DNA of 64,000 nucleotides from contig NW_004955433.1 of the NCBI RefSeq assembly GCF_000276665.1, positions 18,809,513 through 18,873,512 on the forward strand. Direction: 5' to 3'. The position numbers and the translations under genes are program-made. Below the pieces are notes generated by a model. It did not search any database. It saw only the letters and a list, made by a program, of their open reading frames with translations, and was not told the origin of the DNA. Origin of the DNA: Chinchilla lanigera (taxonomy: Eukaryota; Chordata; Mammalia; Rodentia; Chinchillidae). Numbering within the stretch: the stretch's first letter is position 1; each line of letters starts with the position of its first letter. Shown here piece by piece: positions 1-11,329 of the stretch.

Positions 1-3000
1 TGTCTTTTCTGTCCTGACTATACACCTAACAGCAGTACTTTGAAAATAAAACTAAGTAAAGTGTACACAATAAACAAAATTAGGCACCCTGTCTTTGCTT
101 TCTAGCACCTACATGATCCTTCACAAGTTGTTTAAGCTCATTTTATTCCTAAGGAAAAGGAAAATGAAGAATTTAGCACTTTATTTTTGGAGTTATTATA
201 AACACCATATGAGAAAAAGCGCTCTCATGACACTGAGCACATATTCAAGGGCATTTTAGCCACTGTGTTATGAGTTTGTCAATATACACAGTACCATGCT
301 TATTAAGTGTCTACGCCTCTGTGGTGGGCAAAATATTTCACATTACCATGTCTTACTCAGTCCTCCCCAAATAGAAATAAAGTTGATAATAGGGTCCCTA
401 GAGTTTAAATGTGAAAACGGCTACTTGCCTTCACCATTATTATCAAGTTAACACCCAACTCTGAAATGCAGTTTTAGACTTTCAAATGTCATCTATTTTC
501 CTAGGATAATATGGATGAAGTCATATGCATATATGTATGCAATTAATCAATCATTACCTTTTCCTCAAGTGTTTACATGTTATAAATACTTATCTCAAGG
601 GTGACCAGTATTTGAAAATTGATTCCAAATATCAGGCAGTATGTCTAATGGACTGTACCACTACAAATATTCTGAAAATTGCACTCATAATTTAAAACTT
701 TCTCAGTGACAATGCACCATTATACTCCTATAATAATGCTCACATAGCATTCCTTACATTTCTCCCATAACTCTCCATATTTCAATATGAAGAACTATTC
801 ATCACTCATTTAATACTACATTATGTATGTTTTTCATATTATATATCAATTCCTGTGTATATAAATTGCTATGGAGAATTTCTGTTAGCTAATTTTAAAT
901 TTAATCATTCAGTTAATAAATAGCCAATGGTCAACCTACACTAAATAAATTACAAAATAATTTGTAATTATAAATATGTATATACAAAAATATTTGTACA
1001 GTAGAAGACAATGGAAACCATATGGAAAAGCTATCTTACTCTTTATACAGTATTTTGTTGCTTCTGAAGAGAAACAATGCTAAACTTATCGAATCACATT
1101 CAAGAAGAAAGATTTATTGGAGTATCAATATGATATCCATCATCTTTTGTTTCTCTCCTACTGCACACATACATGGACATGTACACACATACACACAAAT
1201 GTGTATGTATATCCTTCCCACTATTGTAAAACGATAACTGTATCAAGGCCCATGTTCTCATTTTTCACTCTTTTCTTATTTTTGCAGTTGCTGTAAGTTG
1301 CAAATATCTCCTAATTTTAGATGACCAGCAGGGGTGAACTTCAAGCATGAAAGACAGAAAAGCCACATGAGCTCCTTTGGGAGGTAAATTAGAACATTAA
1401 GTAATGCAATTTTTTCTTATATGTAATATCAGAGTGAGGGTGGTATTTATTCCAGAGATCTGGGAAAATAAATTACAATCTGTTGCTAGAATCATGGTGG
1501 AATCAGGAGTTATGCATTAATGTTGGAAAATGATGAATGATAACGACTGTTCTTCCAATAAATCATATTTTATTACTGTTTGCACCCTCTAACACAAATA
1601 AATACTGTCAATGTAATAAGCAATGGGTATTTTGCAAATTATTTGTTGAGCTCTTTAGCGCGGTTAATGGGAAACTCAAAACTAAAGTCAGGACGCATCT
1701 TCCATAACTATAAAAGACATGTCTTTTACATGTGATGTTTAACCCAAATTCAATTTAATTTTGCACCTAATGATTACTGAAATATACTGAATTAATATCC
1801 GATTGCATTGAGTATCATTTTAGGTGTTTTCTCCTTCCCCACTCTTCTATGTGCTTGTTGCCAGATACATCCCCAGAAAACTTTGTTTTCCATTTACTAT
1901 TTTATACTATTTTTCCTTAATAATTAAGAGGACATCTAAACTGTTGCTACTGTAATATAAAGTGATATGCTAAGATTACATCCGCATCATTAAAATTTCC
2001 ATAGTTTCTTTTTCCATGTTAAAAAAAAAAAATACGGCACTTAAACCAGACCAAGGGTAACTTAATTCTTCTCCTTTATAATTATTGAATTCCTTGCTAC
2101 ACTCCAAGATTTAGCAAAAGCCACATGGGGAACTTTTCAAGCAGGTGGGGAACTTTTTAACACACAATTAATATTTGTTTATTTGATGATTTTCTTTGGC
2201 GTTTCTGAATTCTTTTTGAATATGGATTTTATTTGTCTAGATTTAAGGCATAATAATGTGAGAAATGCCAAAGACCACATCCTTGTTAGAAAAGTAAATT
2301 TTTTTAAAAAAATTAATTTTTTAAAAAATTTACATCTCTTGAAAAAGTCTTAAGGGTATGGCAAATAAAGAAAAAATTGTTTAACAAAATATATTCTAAA
2401 ATATAAAAATGGAGTCTGTCATATATGAAACAATATCTGCTCACTAATCCACCTACACAATTTAGCAAGAAGTGATTGCAGACTAGTACAATGGAGAACA
2501 AGCCACACCTTCTCCACCAGGCTGTAATTTCAGAGCTATCTACCCACAGGAGGGAGAGGAAGGATACTAGCATTTCTCATTCTACCCTGTTCCCAGTTTC
2601 GGGGATAAGGAGAAGTGGGCATGGCTTGTTCTACCCAGTATCAGCTCTTGGAACTACCTTGTTCTAAGTGCCGTTGAGGATACTGGTATGTTTCTGGTCA
2701 TGGCTGGTAAGGAGGTTTTATGTTGGGGGAGGTGAGCAAAGGAAGCCAAGACTAACACCTCTGCCTCCTCTCAGTAATATGAGCTCCCAAACAGGGCAAT
2801 GTGGTGTGGATAAAGTTCTAGAGTCCTTCATGGCTTTTGTGTTGAAATTTAATTCCCATTTTGAAATACCAAGTGAATTTAAGCAATTTGAGTGCCTGTA
2901 ATCTGAGCTACTTAAGAGGCTGAGGGAGATGCATAAAAAGTTCACATCTAGCTGGAAAATATAAAGGGAAACTGCCTAAAAATTTACAAATTCAGAAGAA

Positions 3001-3870
3001 GTTTTGAGATAAAGCTTAATATTCTCTGGGGAATTCCCAACACAGAGGGGAAGAAATGGAATGGATCATATATGAACATGGAAAGTTAACTGGACTATAC
3101 TGTTTAGCTTTAGTGCCCTTGGAAAGTGATTAGGTTTAGATAAAATCACTAGGGTCTGGATCCTCTATGGCTGCATCCTCCTGGCTTTGTAAGAGGGAAA
3201 AAGTCCACACAGATACACAAACACATCCATACATTTTTGGCTATTGCCTTTGAGGCTCTGTGCTACCTCAAGACACTCTAAACAAGACCTTTATCCTATG
3301 TGGTACCTCAGCAATGAACCTCCAGAAGTATACATTAAGTACAGTTATTTTCTTTATAAGTTAGCCTGCTTTACCTATTTCATTATAGTAATGATTAATA
3401 AACACTATAGAATTTGAAATGATGTTCCAGAGCCATAGCAGGGAGATTTATCCAGAGAGTAGAAGAGATGAGTAGGCAATAAAACAGAGGGCTCTGAAAG
3501 GTTTTTTTGGTAGAAAATACGAAGGAATGTGAAGTTGAAATGTAAGAGGATCGTAAAAGGTATCTACTCTGCAAGGCTAAAGGAAGAGTAAGGATAAATT
3601 TGAAAGACTGATTTGGGATATAGGCTAAACTGTACTTGCATAATTGTAAAGATAACTGAGGAAAACTCACTTGTCAAGAGCCGAGAGTAATAACAAACAC
3701 TTCCCTTAGAAGGTGTCCCTTCAGAAAAACCCTAGTTTGAATGCATTAGGCTGTGAAGCAAATTAACAGTCAAGCCAAGGTTGAAAAACCTAGAAAAAAT
3801 CACTGGCAATTAGTGGAGGCTAAGAGGGAGATTTGCTTAGAGAGGCAGATATTTGTGGAACTACCCAAGA
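1..3870. other. AT-rich intron, mostly unremarkable
   Basis: No gene seen. The stretch contains a short purine/pyrimidine CA-type patch near 1160-1210, a short A-run near 2020-2032, a near-perfect AT palindrome at 2294-2333 (listed separately) and a possible degraded B1-like piece near 2890-2930. The open frames here are short, without family features or consistent codon use. Confidence 0.6.
2294..2333. repeat. 40-bp near-perfect AT palindrome
   Basis: The sequence starts GTAAA and ends TTTAC, is centred on TTAA, and consists of alternating T and A runs. The two halves are reverse complements except that the runs are seven long on the left and six on the right. It could extrude as a cruciform or be a relic of a short inverted-repeat element; nothing larger flanks it. 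Confidence 0.85.
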
Positions 3871-4181
3871 CTATGCCTCTTTAATAGAAAGAAAGAGGGC
3901 TCTGACTGGAGGAAGAAATATATTTTACTGAAGTAAGCCAGCTGGTCACTGGAAAATAAGTAAATAAAATAAATGTGTAAATAATAATACCAATCCTGAA
4001 AGCAGGGAAAATAACTGGTGTTGCTACATTTTATTATCCCAAATGTAAAGTTGTCAACAAAAGTGAAACACATTAAAGGAAGCAAGCAAGCAAAGAGAGA
4101 CATGTGACACACACTCCAAAAAGGGTGAAACATAGCATGTGAAAGTGATTATATGTCAGATCCAATTAAAAGCTTACAATA

Positions 4182-4284
4182 GGGGCTGGGGATTTAGCTC
4201 AGCGGCAAAAGCGCCTGCCTGGCAAGCGCAAGGTCGTGAGTTCGGTTCCCAGTACCGGAGAAAAACCAAAAAAAAAAAAAAAAA
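4182..4284 (+). mobile_element. ID SINE (young subfamily), full length with A-tail
   Basis: This is a tRNA-Ala-derived SINE starting GGGGCTGGGGATTTAGCTC (A box), with the B box at GTGAGTTCGGTTCCC, then GTACCGGAGAAAAACC and an A-tail to 4284. An imperfect target-site duplication flanks it: AGCTTACAAT before and AGTTCACAAT after. It retains several CpGs, suggesting recent insertion. Transcription of such elements is by RNA polymerase III in principle, but nothing indicates that this copy is active. Confidence 0.93.
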
Positions 4285-4987
4285 GTTCACAATAGTCATT
4301 AAAAATATGTTCATAGTAACAAAGTGAGTCATAAATAAAAAAATTAAAGACCTGATGACTATTCACTTCAAATAGAAAATATTATAAAGTAGGTAAGAGT
4401 ATGTTTTTAAAATAATACTTCCTCAGTTGCAAAGTAGGATGATTAAAGCGAAAGCTTACTAGAGGGCTTCAAAAGTACATTTCAACTGGTACAAAAATGA
4501 AGCTGAAAATTAGATGAACAGAGATTATGTAATACAAAAAGAGGGGAAAAGATGAAGAAAAATTAAAAGAGCTTCAGAGAAATATGGCACAGTAGCAAAT
4601 GCCCTGGCATATGCATAATGGGAAAGGGGAAAGAGAAAGATTAAGAAGAAACATATTCCAACAAAAAATACTTAAAAACTTCCTGTTTATCAAAAGTACT
4701 AGCGTACATATCCTGAAATTCCTATAACAAACTCCAAATAGGCAAAACTCAAAAAGATTCATGGAAACATAATGTTAAAACTATTAAAAGTGAAAGGCAA
4801 GAACAATTTGAAAGGAAGAAAGAAGGTAAAGCTAAAGAAACTACTAAAAAAACTCTTCACAAGGAAATCCCAATGAGACCAGCAGCTCGTTTCTCATCAG
4901 AAATTATGGAAACTGTAAGTAACTGAGCTAGGGTATCAAAGTATGCAAAGAGAGAAATAAACACTCAACAAAGAATCCTTTATTCTT

Positions 4988-5068
4988 GGGCCAGGGAGAT
5001 AGCTCAGCAGCACAGTGCCTGCCTGGCAAGCACAAGGTACTGAGTTCGATTCCCAATACTAAAAAAAA
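4988..5068 (+). mobile_element. ID SINE (older, diverged)
   Basis: It begins GGGCCAGGGAGATAGCTCA, passes through GCCTGCCTGGCAAGCACAAGG and ends in a short A-tail. Flanking repeats are GAATCCTTTATTC before and GAATCTTTTATTC after. It has lost the CpGs and the GTACCGGAG 3' block of the young copies. It sits inside the older LINE fragment. Confidence 0.9.
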
Positions 5069-5300
5069 GAATCTTTTATTCATCAAAACTACCCACAAAT
5101 AATGAAGTTGACGTAAATTTAAATTCCCAGATAAGTGGAAATTCAGAAAATCTATTACTAGAATTTCCTCCACCCTACAAGAAATGACAAAGGGATTTCT
5201 GCATTTATTCCTCACTTAATAAACAGGACCTCAAATAATAATTAAAATTTATATAAAAACAGAAATGCTAACTATGCAAGTATAAAATATTTTATAAATG

Positions 5301-8300
5301 TGTATGTGTCTTCACTATTTTTAAAGTGATTGTGTAAAATATACATGTTCAAACGTATGCATATACACATACATACACAATTGTACTTCCACATTTGAGA
5401 ATCTATATCTGCAGATTCAACTACCACAAATGGAATGTATTTGACAAAAATGAATTATGTCTATATGAAATATGAGTAGAGTTTTTTGTTCATTACTATC
5501 CCTAACAATGTGGAGTAACAACTTTTTATATGGTGTTTACATTAGGTATTGTAAGTAATCTGTACATAAATTAAATTATACCAGAAAAGGTTCATAGGAT
5601 ATATATAAATACTTTACTATTTTACATAAAGTTAAATATATATGGTAAGCCCTAGAAGAATCACTAAAGTTATAACTCAAAACAGCAGTCACAGAGTTAA
5701 AGTAGGTAGGCTGAGAATGATCCCTTTTAAAGAAAACACTGGAAACCCCTTGCAACTTATCAACTCTGCAGTTAGGAAAAAGACAATATTTTGTGTTTAG
5801 TTTATTTCCAGCTCCTTGAGATAGATCTGTTTTCATCTTTTGTCTTTATACTATCATTATGGGGTCATTCTACAGAGCTTGCAGAGCCTGTTTAGACAGG
5901 CTCATGCTTATTTTGACCATATAAGAAGCAGGTCTTTCTGCTTCTCTAACTTCGCCTTTGTTTTAAGACCTACTAAAAATCCCATCTTCTTTAGAAAATG
6001 TAAGAGTTAGCCTCTGTCTGTCTTTCTGTCTGTCTCTATCCTTCTCATTCTCATTCTCCCTGTCATCATAAGAGAAACACTGGTTATTAGACTTAGACTA
6101 TACCCAAGTAATCTAGGGTAATGTCATCTCAAGATCTGGAATTTAATTTATCTGGAAAGACTTTTTTTCAAAAGTGATGGTGGTAGTGACATATTTTTAG
6201 GGGTAGAACTTGCACATGTCTTTGTGAGTTATAATTTAATCAAATGAATTCTTCCTTTCTGAAAACTAGGACACCCATGATGAACTAGAAAGATAAAATC
6301 ACAAATATACTCCTATCCTAGAAGACAGGTAAGTAAAAAAAAAAAAAAAAAATGTTCTACATACTCTCAATATATTCTTCCAAATATCACATGATGTAAG
6401 CTCAAGGAAGTTAAATAATCTAATACTTTATCCTGGGAATTTTTATAAAATTTTTGTTATCCATTCACTTATTAATTCATCATTCTTATATTCAGTCATT
6501 CAAAAGTAATTACATGTTTCCCAGTTACTGGGACAAATCTCCTATAACAAAATAGTCTGTATTACTCAAAGAGAAACTACTTTATAATATCTTGATTATA
6601 CTTAATTTACTCTATAAGTCAGTCCTCAGAGAATGACCTCTCATTTGCCTTAAATAATACATAAAGATAGTCTATGTAAAAACTAAATAAGGTAGACATG
6701 TCTTCAAGGTAGAGTCAGAGAATATGACAAAATATTGAAGCGCAGAGACTTGCATTCAGAAATCAGTATATTCAATGATAGCAAAGTCCAGCGACAGCAC
6801 TGCTGGAGAAGAGCAGAACGACTGAAGTTGGGACCACTCAGGAAGCCTACCTGCATATGCTAGTGAAGAAAGGGTCTGGCTGGCGATCAGTGAAAAAGAC
6901 ACTGTTATTTAGAATCTGATGTATGATTTTTAAAAATAGCATCCAGCACACTGGAAGTCAGCTTTTGTTTTGTTCCAATTCCTTAAGCATATGCCTACAT
7001 TAAGTATATGAATATCCAAAAATATCCCTTGATACTGCCAAAGCAGGGAGAAAATCCATAAAGCAAAATACAGCAAGCAAACATGGAACTGTTGTCCAAT
7101 ATTCCCCAAGCTTCCTCAAAATGTGTTATCTTTACATCAGATGAATGTGCATGATTGAAATTACAACTTATCTTTTTCAGCAGAAGTGTCATATTTAAGT
7201 GCTGGAGATTTACTTTTATCTAAATTAATGAAATGATAGCAGTCCAAATTTTAAAGATATTATAGAGTGATAGAATTAATTAGATAAGCTTCTGAGGAAA
7301 TTATTCAAGTCCTTTGTGACTGGCCCCAAAATGTTTGCCTTTCATCTGATACACAAACATTAAATATAAAGATATTATAATTAGAAACTTGATTAGCATT
7401 CATAAAAGATTAAATTTTCTAAACACAAGAGATGGGACAAAGTGGTCTGGAAAGAAAAGCCCATTTCAGTTAGCCGTAAAAGCCAGGCTGCTTTCATACG
7501 TGATGGAAGAAGGGGCTGAAATGGCACCTTGGGTAAACAACTTCTTGAGTTCTACCATTTGAGTTGTAGTGACTTCCTGTCACCTCTCTGTCACACAGCC
7601 TCATGAATTGCCCATTAATTTTGCCCTTTTATAATCAAAGGTAATGGAATACTGCCAAGTGTACGTTACTTGGGAATTTGCTTCTAACTAGTTTCCATGA
7701 GCTGCTGTTTTTGCAGGCATCGACTGAAGTAAACAGCCTTGCCTTTTCAGACTGTAAGACAGAAAAAAAAAAAGAGATTTGACAAATTTAGATATACTTG
7801 GGGCTTAATAAATAATTCTTGAGCTTTCTACAAGTATAAGGGAGGATGCCACGAGCAGTAAACTACAGTCAATGGGGGAATGCAAAATATGAGAATTTAT
7901 AATTGAAAAGCGGGTGTGAGGAGCAGTGCAAGTTTATAAAATAGGAGGATGTGAACTGAATATGTGATAGAAAGATAGCAACTCTGGAAGTTTAAAATAA
8001 AACTGCCTGGAATCTGAAAGAAGATTTTGAAAAATAGTTGCAGAAGCAGGTATAAGCTCTCCAGTGACTTGAGACAAGACCATTGAGATACATTTTCCCC
8101 ATACATGGTATGATAATGTCTAAATATCTAGTCATAGTCTACCAACCCATAGGAAATTAGTTATAGAACAATTTAGAATGAAGTTAACCAAAGGATGTTA
8201 GCAGGGTATGAATACTACGTGGGATATTTTTGATAGTTTATTCTGTTTAGTATTACTGTTTTAAGTATGACCCTTACTTTATCATGGTAGCTATAGCAAT

Positions 8301-9030
8301 ACATTGGTTCAAATGCAGCCTTTTGATACCCTCAAATACTTATCAAGAAATTTAGATGGTCTATAGTTCATACCGGGAGAATATGACTTCTTTCATGCAA
8401 GATAGTTTTTAGAGGAGTCACTCTGTTTTCTGACATGAAATCTCAGTCATATAGACAGAGTCATTTATATTAACTTTAATGAGATAATGAAAAGAACAAA
8501 ACTTACTTATAACTTTTCTAAGAACCAAGAATCAGTCATCTCGAAGGAGGGAGTACTTTCATGGATAAAGCTAAAAATTTAAAGACAAATTTGAAAATGT
8601 CTTAAGCTGTAGAAAATGACTTTAAATGGTGACTGTGTAGAGTTCTCGTTGATCCTTTCCTGTTTTATCTGACTTAGAAAATCTTGCTCTCTGTCTACAG
8701 AGTTCATAAATGCTCTCTAAATGGGGAGATAATATGTTGTTCTCCTATCTATAAAATCAATCCTAAGAGAACCTGGAAATAGCAGTGTCCTGTCTAACCA
8801 CTTCCCATGTCCACTCTAACATTTTCCTAAACATATACAATTTACCTTTGGTATCTTCCCTGAAAACTGCAAAACTCAGGCAGACACATGTATGGCTGTG
8901 AAATGTGATCCTATGGTGAAAAATTCAGAGGTTTCACAGTGAAGTATGGTTTTATCAGAACTTCTCAGATACTTTATGTTGCAGATTACATCTAGATGTC
9001 ACACCCTAAAGCCTCATGCACTCAAGGATG
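5301..9030. other. Unique AT-rich intron
   Basis: No gene or clear mobile element recognised. A TCTG/TTCTCA-rich simple tract lies near 6010-6060 and an A-run at about 6333-6350. The block near 7420-7765 is less AT-rich and looks like single-copy sequence; it is discussed as a candidate conserved element in the findings. Confidence 0.55.
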
Positions 9031-9054
9031 GAGAGTTTGGGAAGTGATGCTGGG

Positions 9055-9440
9055 AGGGTGTTATGGGTGATACATCCTGTCAACTTGGCGAGTCTAGAAG
9101 TTTGGCTAAGTGACTCAGCAGGAAGCCAGAGTGCTTACTTTGTATACATCCCGAGCCTGTGGAAGAGGAGAGCATGGAAATTATGTGAGAGCTACACACC
9201 CCTGAGGTGGGGGTACCTGTTTACAATGTAAGGCAGGGAAAAGAAGCTGCTTGGTGCCATTCTGCTTTTTTTGCTCTGGCTGCTTTGCTGTTCAGCAGCC
9301 ATTCCTCCCTTTGCTCTTGTTGCTTTGCTACCTTCTGCCTCGGAGACAGCCAAGTATGGACTGAAACCTCCATGAACTGTAAGCTAAATAAACCTTTCCT
9401 TCCTTCATTCTGAGCGTTGGGTAGTAACCAAGACAAAGGG
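9055..9440 (+). mobile_element. LTR-like repeat, probable rodent ERVL-MaLR LTR
   Basis: The start resembles the common rodent LTR opening (CCTGTCAACTTGG). The 3' part has the typical MaLR pattern: a C/T-rich 'ctgctttg' block, then TATGGACTGAAACCTCC, a 'gaactgtaagctaaataaacc' polyadenylation region and a terminal 'gggtagtaacc' segment. It is a solo, diverged copy with no internal region next to it. Edges are approximate. Confidence 0.65.
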
Positions 9441-9755
9441 GAACACTTACCCGTGAATTAGTCCACTGGTGAGTTGTTTATAGCTAAATTGGATGTTGTT
9501 GGAAGGTGAAGCCTGGTCAGAAGAGGTGAATCACTGTGGGTGTGGCCTAGAAGGGTCCATCTCCCCCTCTCCTCCCTTGATCTCGCTGTCTCTCTGGTTC
9601 CTGCCCACCATAGCCTGAGCTGTTCCTTCTCTGCCATATCCCACTCCATGCCACCCTGCCTTAGAGCCAGACAACTATGGACTGAAACCTCTCGATATTG
9701 TAGCCAAAATAAACCTTTGCTTATACCTGCGGGTACTGAGTATTATAGTTACCTT
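9441..9755 (+). mobile_element. Second LTR-like repeat directly abutting the first
   Basis: It begins near GAATTAGTCCACTGGTGAG and contains GGTGTGGCCTAGAAGGGTC. It ends with CTATGGACTGAAACCTC, an AAAATAAACC polyA-signal region and GGGTACTGAG. This is the same class as the neighbour, but the 5' halves differ, so it is a separate insertion or subfamily and not a tandem copy. Confidence 0.65.
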
Positions 9756-9932
9756 CTCACTTCTGAGAAAGTAGTCATGAGACACTTTACATTTCTGAAA
9801 TGTAATTTTAATCATCACAATGAAGTTCATATAAATCGAATTTGATAAAACAAAAGTAAATGATAATCCATCACCTTGTTTTCTATTTTTCCTTTAATAT
9901 GCATGCTACAATATTACCTACATTTAGTTCTT

Positions 9933-10033
9933 TTTTTTTTTTTTTGGTTTTTCTCCGGTACCGGGAACCGAACTCACGACCTTGTGCATGCCAGGCAGGC
10001 ACTTTTGCCGCTGAGCTAAATCCCCAGCCCCTA
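9933..10033 (-). mobile_element. ID SINE (young subfamily)
   Basis: Reverse orientation: a T-run (the A-tail), then GGTTTTTCTCCGGTACCGGG and the complementary ID body ending CTAAATCCCCAGCCCC. The TSD CATTTAGTTCTT occurs before the T-run (from 9921) and after the head (from about 10035). The diagnostic GGTACCGG block and CpGs are intact, so it is recent. Confidence 0.93.
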
Positions 10034-10049
10034 GCATTTAGTTCTTATA

Positions 10050-11025
10050 TTTACAAATTTGTTTTCTTCAGTGGCTTGCACTGTGTATATAAATATAATC
10101 TTTTGATTCCTTTTGGTGTGTACGTATGTACGCATGGATTTGCACCTTGTGTTTGTTCGGCAAGGTTTGGTTTTAGCCTGTCATTCAGTTCTACCTTAAG
10201 TTGCTTTTGTTGAATTTATGATTGAAAAATATTGACTACTAAGTCACCGTTCTAAATGCATGCTTATATTTACTGTATGCAAGTCTCCTTTCTCGCAGTT
10301 CAGCAGTATAAAATAAAGTTGTGTGATGAGTTTATAATTCCCTATGTTCATTTAGCAAAATAAGTGTTTTAGAAATACATCTCTAATTATACTCACTCGA
10401 CTAAATTGCATTATGCTTCCATCACTAAACCCTCTGTTTCTTCCCTAATTATTTCAAACAGCATCGATTTAAAATTATTGGAAAAATTTTTGAGGCTACC
10501 TCACAGTGTAGTTCCTTTTAATTTTGTTGCACATTAGAATCTTAATTAGGGAGACTTGAGAGTTTTAGAGAGATTAATGTATATACTTATCTAATGTTTA
10601 ATTTAAAGCTTGTTTAATAGAAGTTTACAACAATAGTGCCTTAAACTATGCACACACAGGCAAATGCATACAGATTATTAAGGAAGAAAATTAATGTTAC
10701 AAACAATTCAGCAGATATTGTATGACCTGTTACACATTATCACTTTGAGATTTCCTAGATGACTCTGAAAATGAATTTTTTTCTTGAAAAGGGAAATGGC
10801 TTTAGAATATGGTAAAGTTTGAAATAAATCTATATGTGTTATATAACATGCTATAAAATAATGACGTATAAATCCTTCAGAATCCATCAAGTGCAAATGT
10901 GTGAAATTTATGGATTCCATCTACAAAGAGTAAATACATCACCATATTTACTCAAAATTAAGAATTAAAGTCATAAAACTGCAATATGTTCTAGTAAGGA
11001 TAACAAATTATTTTGTTTCTTTGAA
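10050..11025. other. Intron with no recognised feature
   Basis: AT-rich sequence between an ID and a B1 SINE. I see no exon, RNA gene or identifiable repeat. A short alternating GTACGTATGTACG tract is near 10120-10132. Confidence 0.5.
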
Positions 11026-11030
11026 TCTTG

Positions 11031-11174
11031 GTTTTTTGAGATGAGGTCTCACTATATACTTCAGACTGGCCTTGAATTTACTATGTAGCCCAGGTTGGCC
11101 TTGAACTCATGGCAATCCTTTTCCGTCAGCCTCCACATTGCTCAGATTATAGGCCTGTACCACCATGCTTGACA
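11031..11174 (-). mobile_element. B1 SINE (7SL-derived), diverged
   Basis: Reverse orientation: TTTTTTGAGATGAGGTCTCAC, then a doubled 'ggccttgaa' motif typical of B1 (GACTGGCCTTGAATTTAC and GTTGGCCTTGAACTCATGG), then the 'cagcctccacattgctcagattataggcctgtaccaccatgcttg' head. The doubled segment is the quasi-dimer internal duplication seen in rodent B1. Confidence 0.88.
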
Positions 11175-11329
11175 ATTTGTTTTGTTTTTTAAATATTTTT
11201 CATTTAGCACTTCAAATTTTCATACATATTTTATTATCATTTCCCTGGGTACGTTAGTACCACATACACAGAAATAGCCATAGGAATGGCTAAATATTCC
11301 TTAAAAGCTACAGATCAAAAGAGAATTGA

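Larger units (their letters stand above)
3880..5300 (+). mobile_element. Old L1/HAL1-type LINE fragment, interrupted by two ID SINEs
   Basis: The purine-rich, A-rich plus strand follows the pattern of the L1/HAL1 region near the ORF2 start. That pattern runs from a degraded counterpart of the interval about CAAACTCCAAA, through TTCTCATCAGAAATTATGG (a decayed 'cctcagaaaccatgcaag' segment), to CCCTACAAGAAATGACAAAGG. The reading frames are destroyed by stops and indels. ID insertions at 4182-4284 and 4988-5068 lie inside it and are therefore younger. Boundaries are approximate and the exact LINE subfamily was not determined. Confidence 0.65.

Noticed and set aside
4182..4260. tRNA-like sequence (A and B boxes) as a tRNA gene
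   Set aside because: It is the tRNA-derived part of an ID SINE, followed by a SINE-specific block and A-tail and flanked by target duplications.
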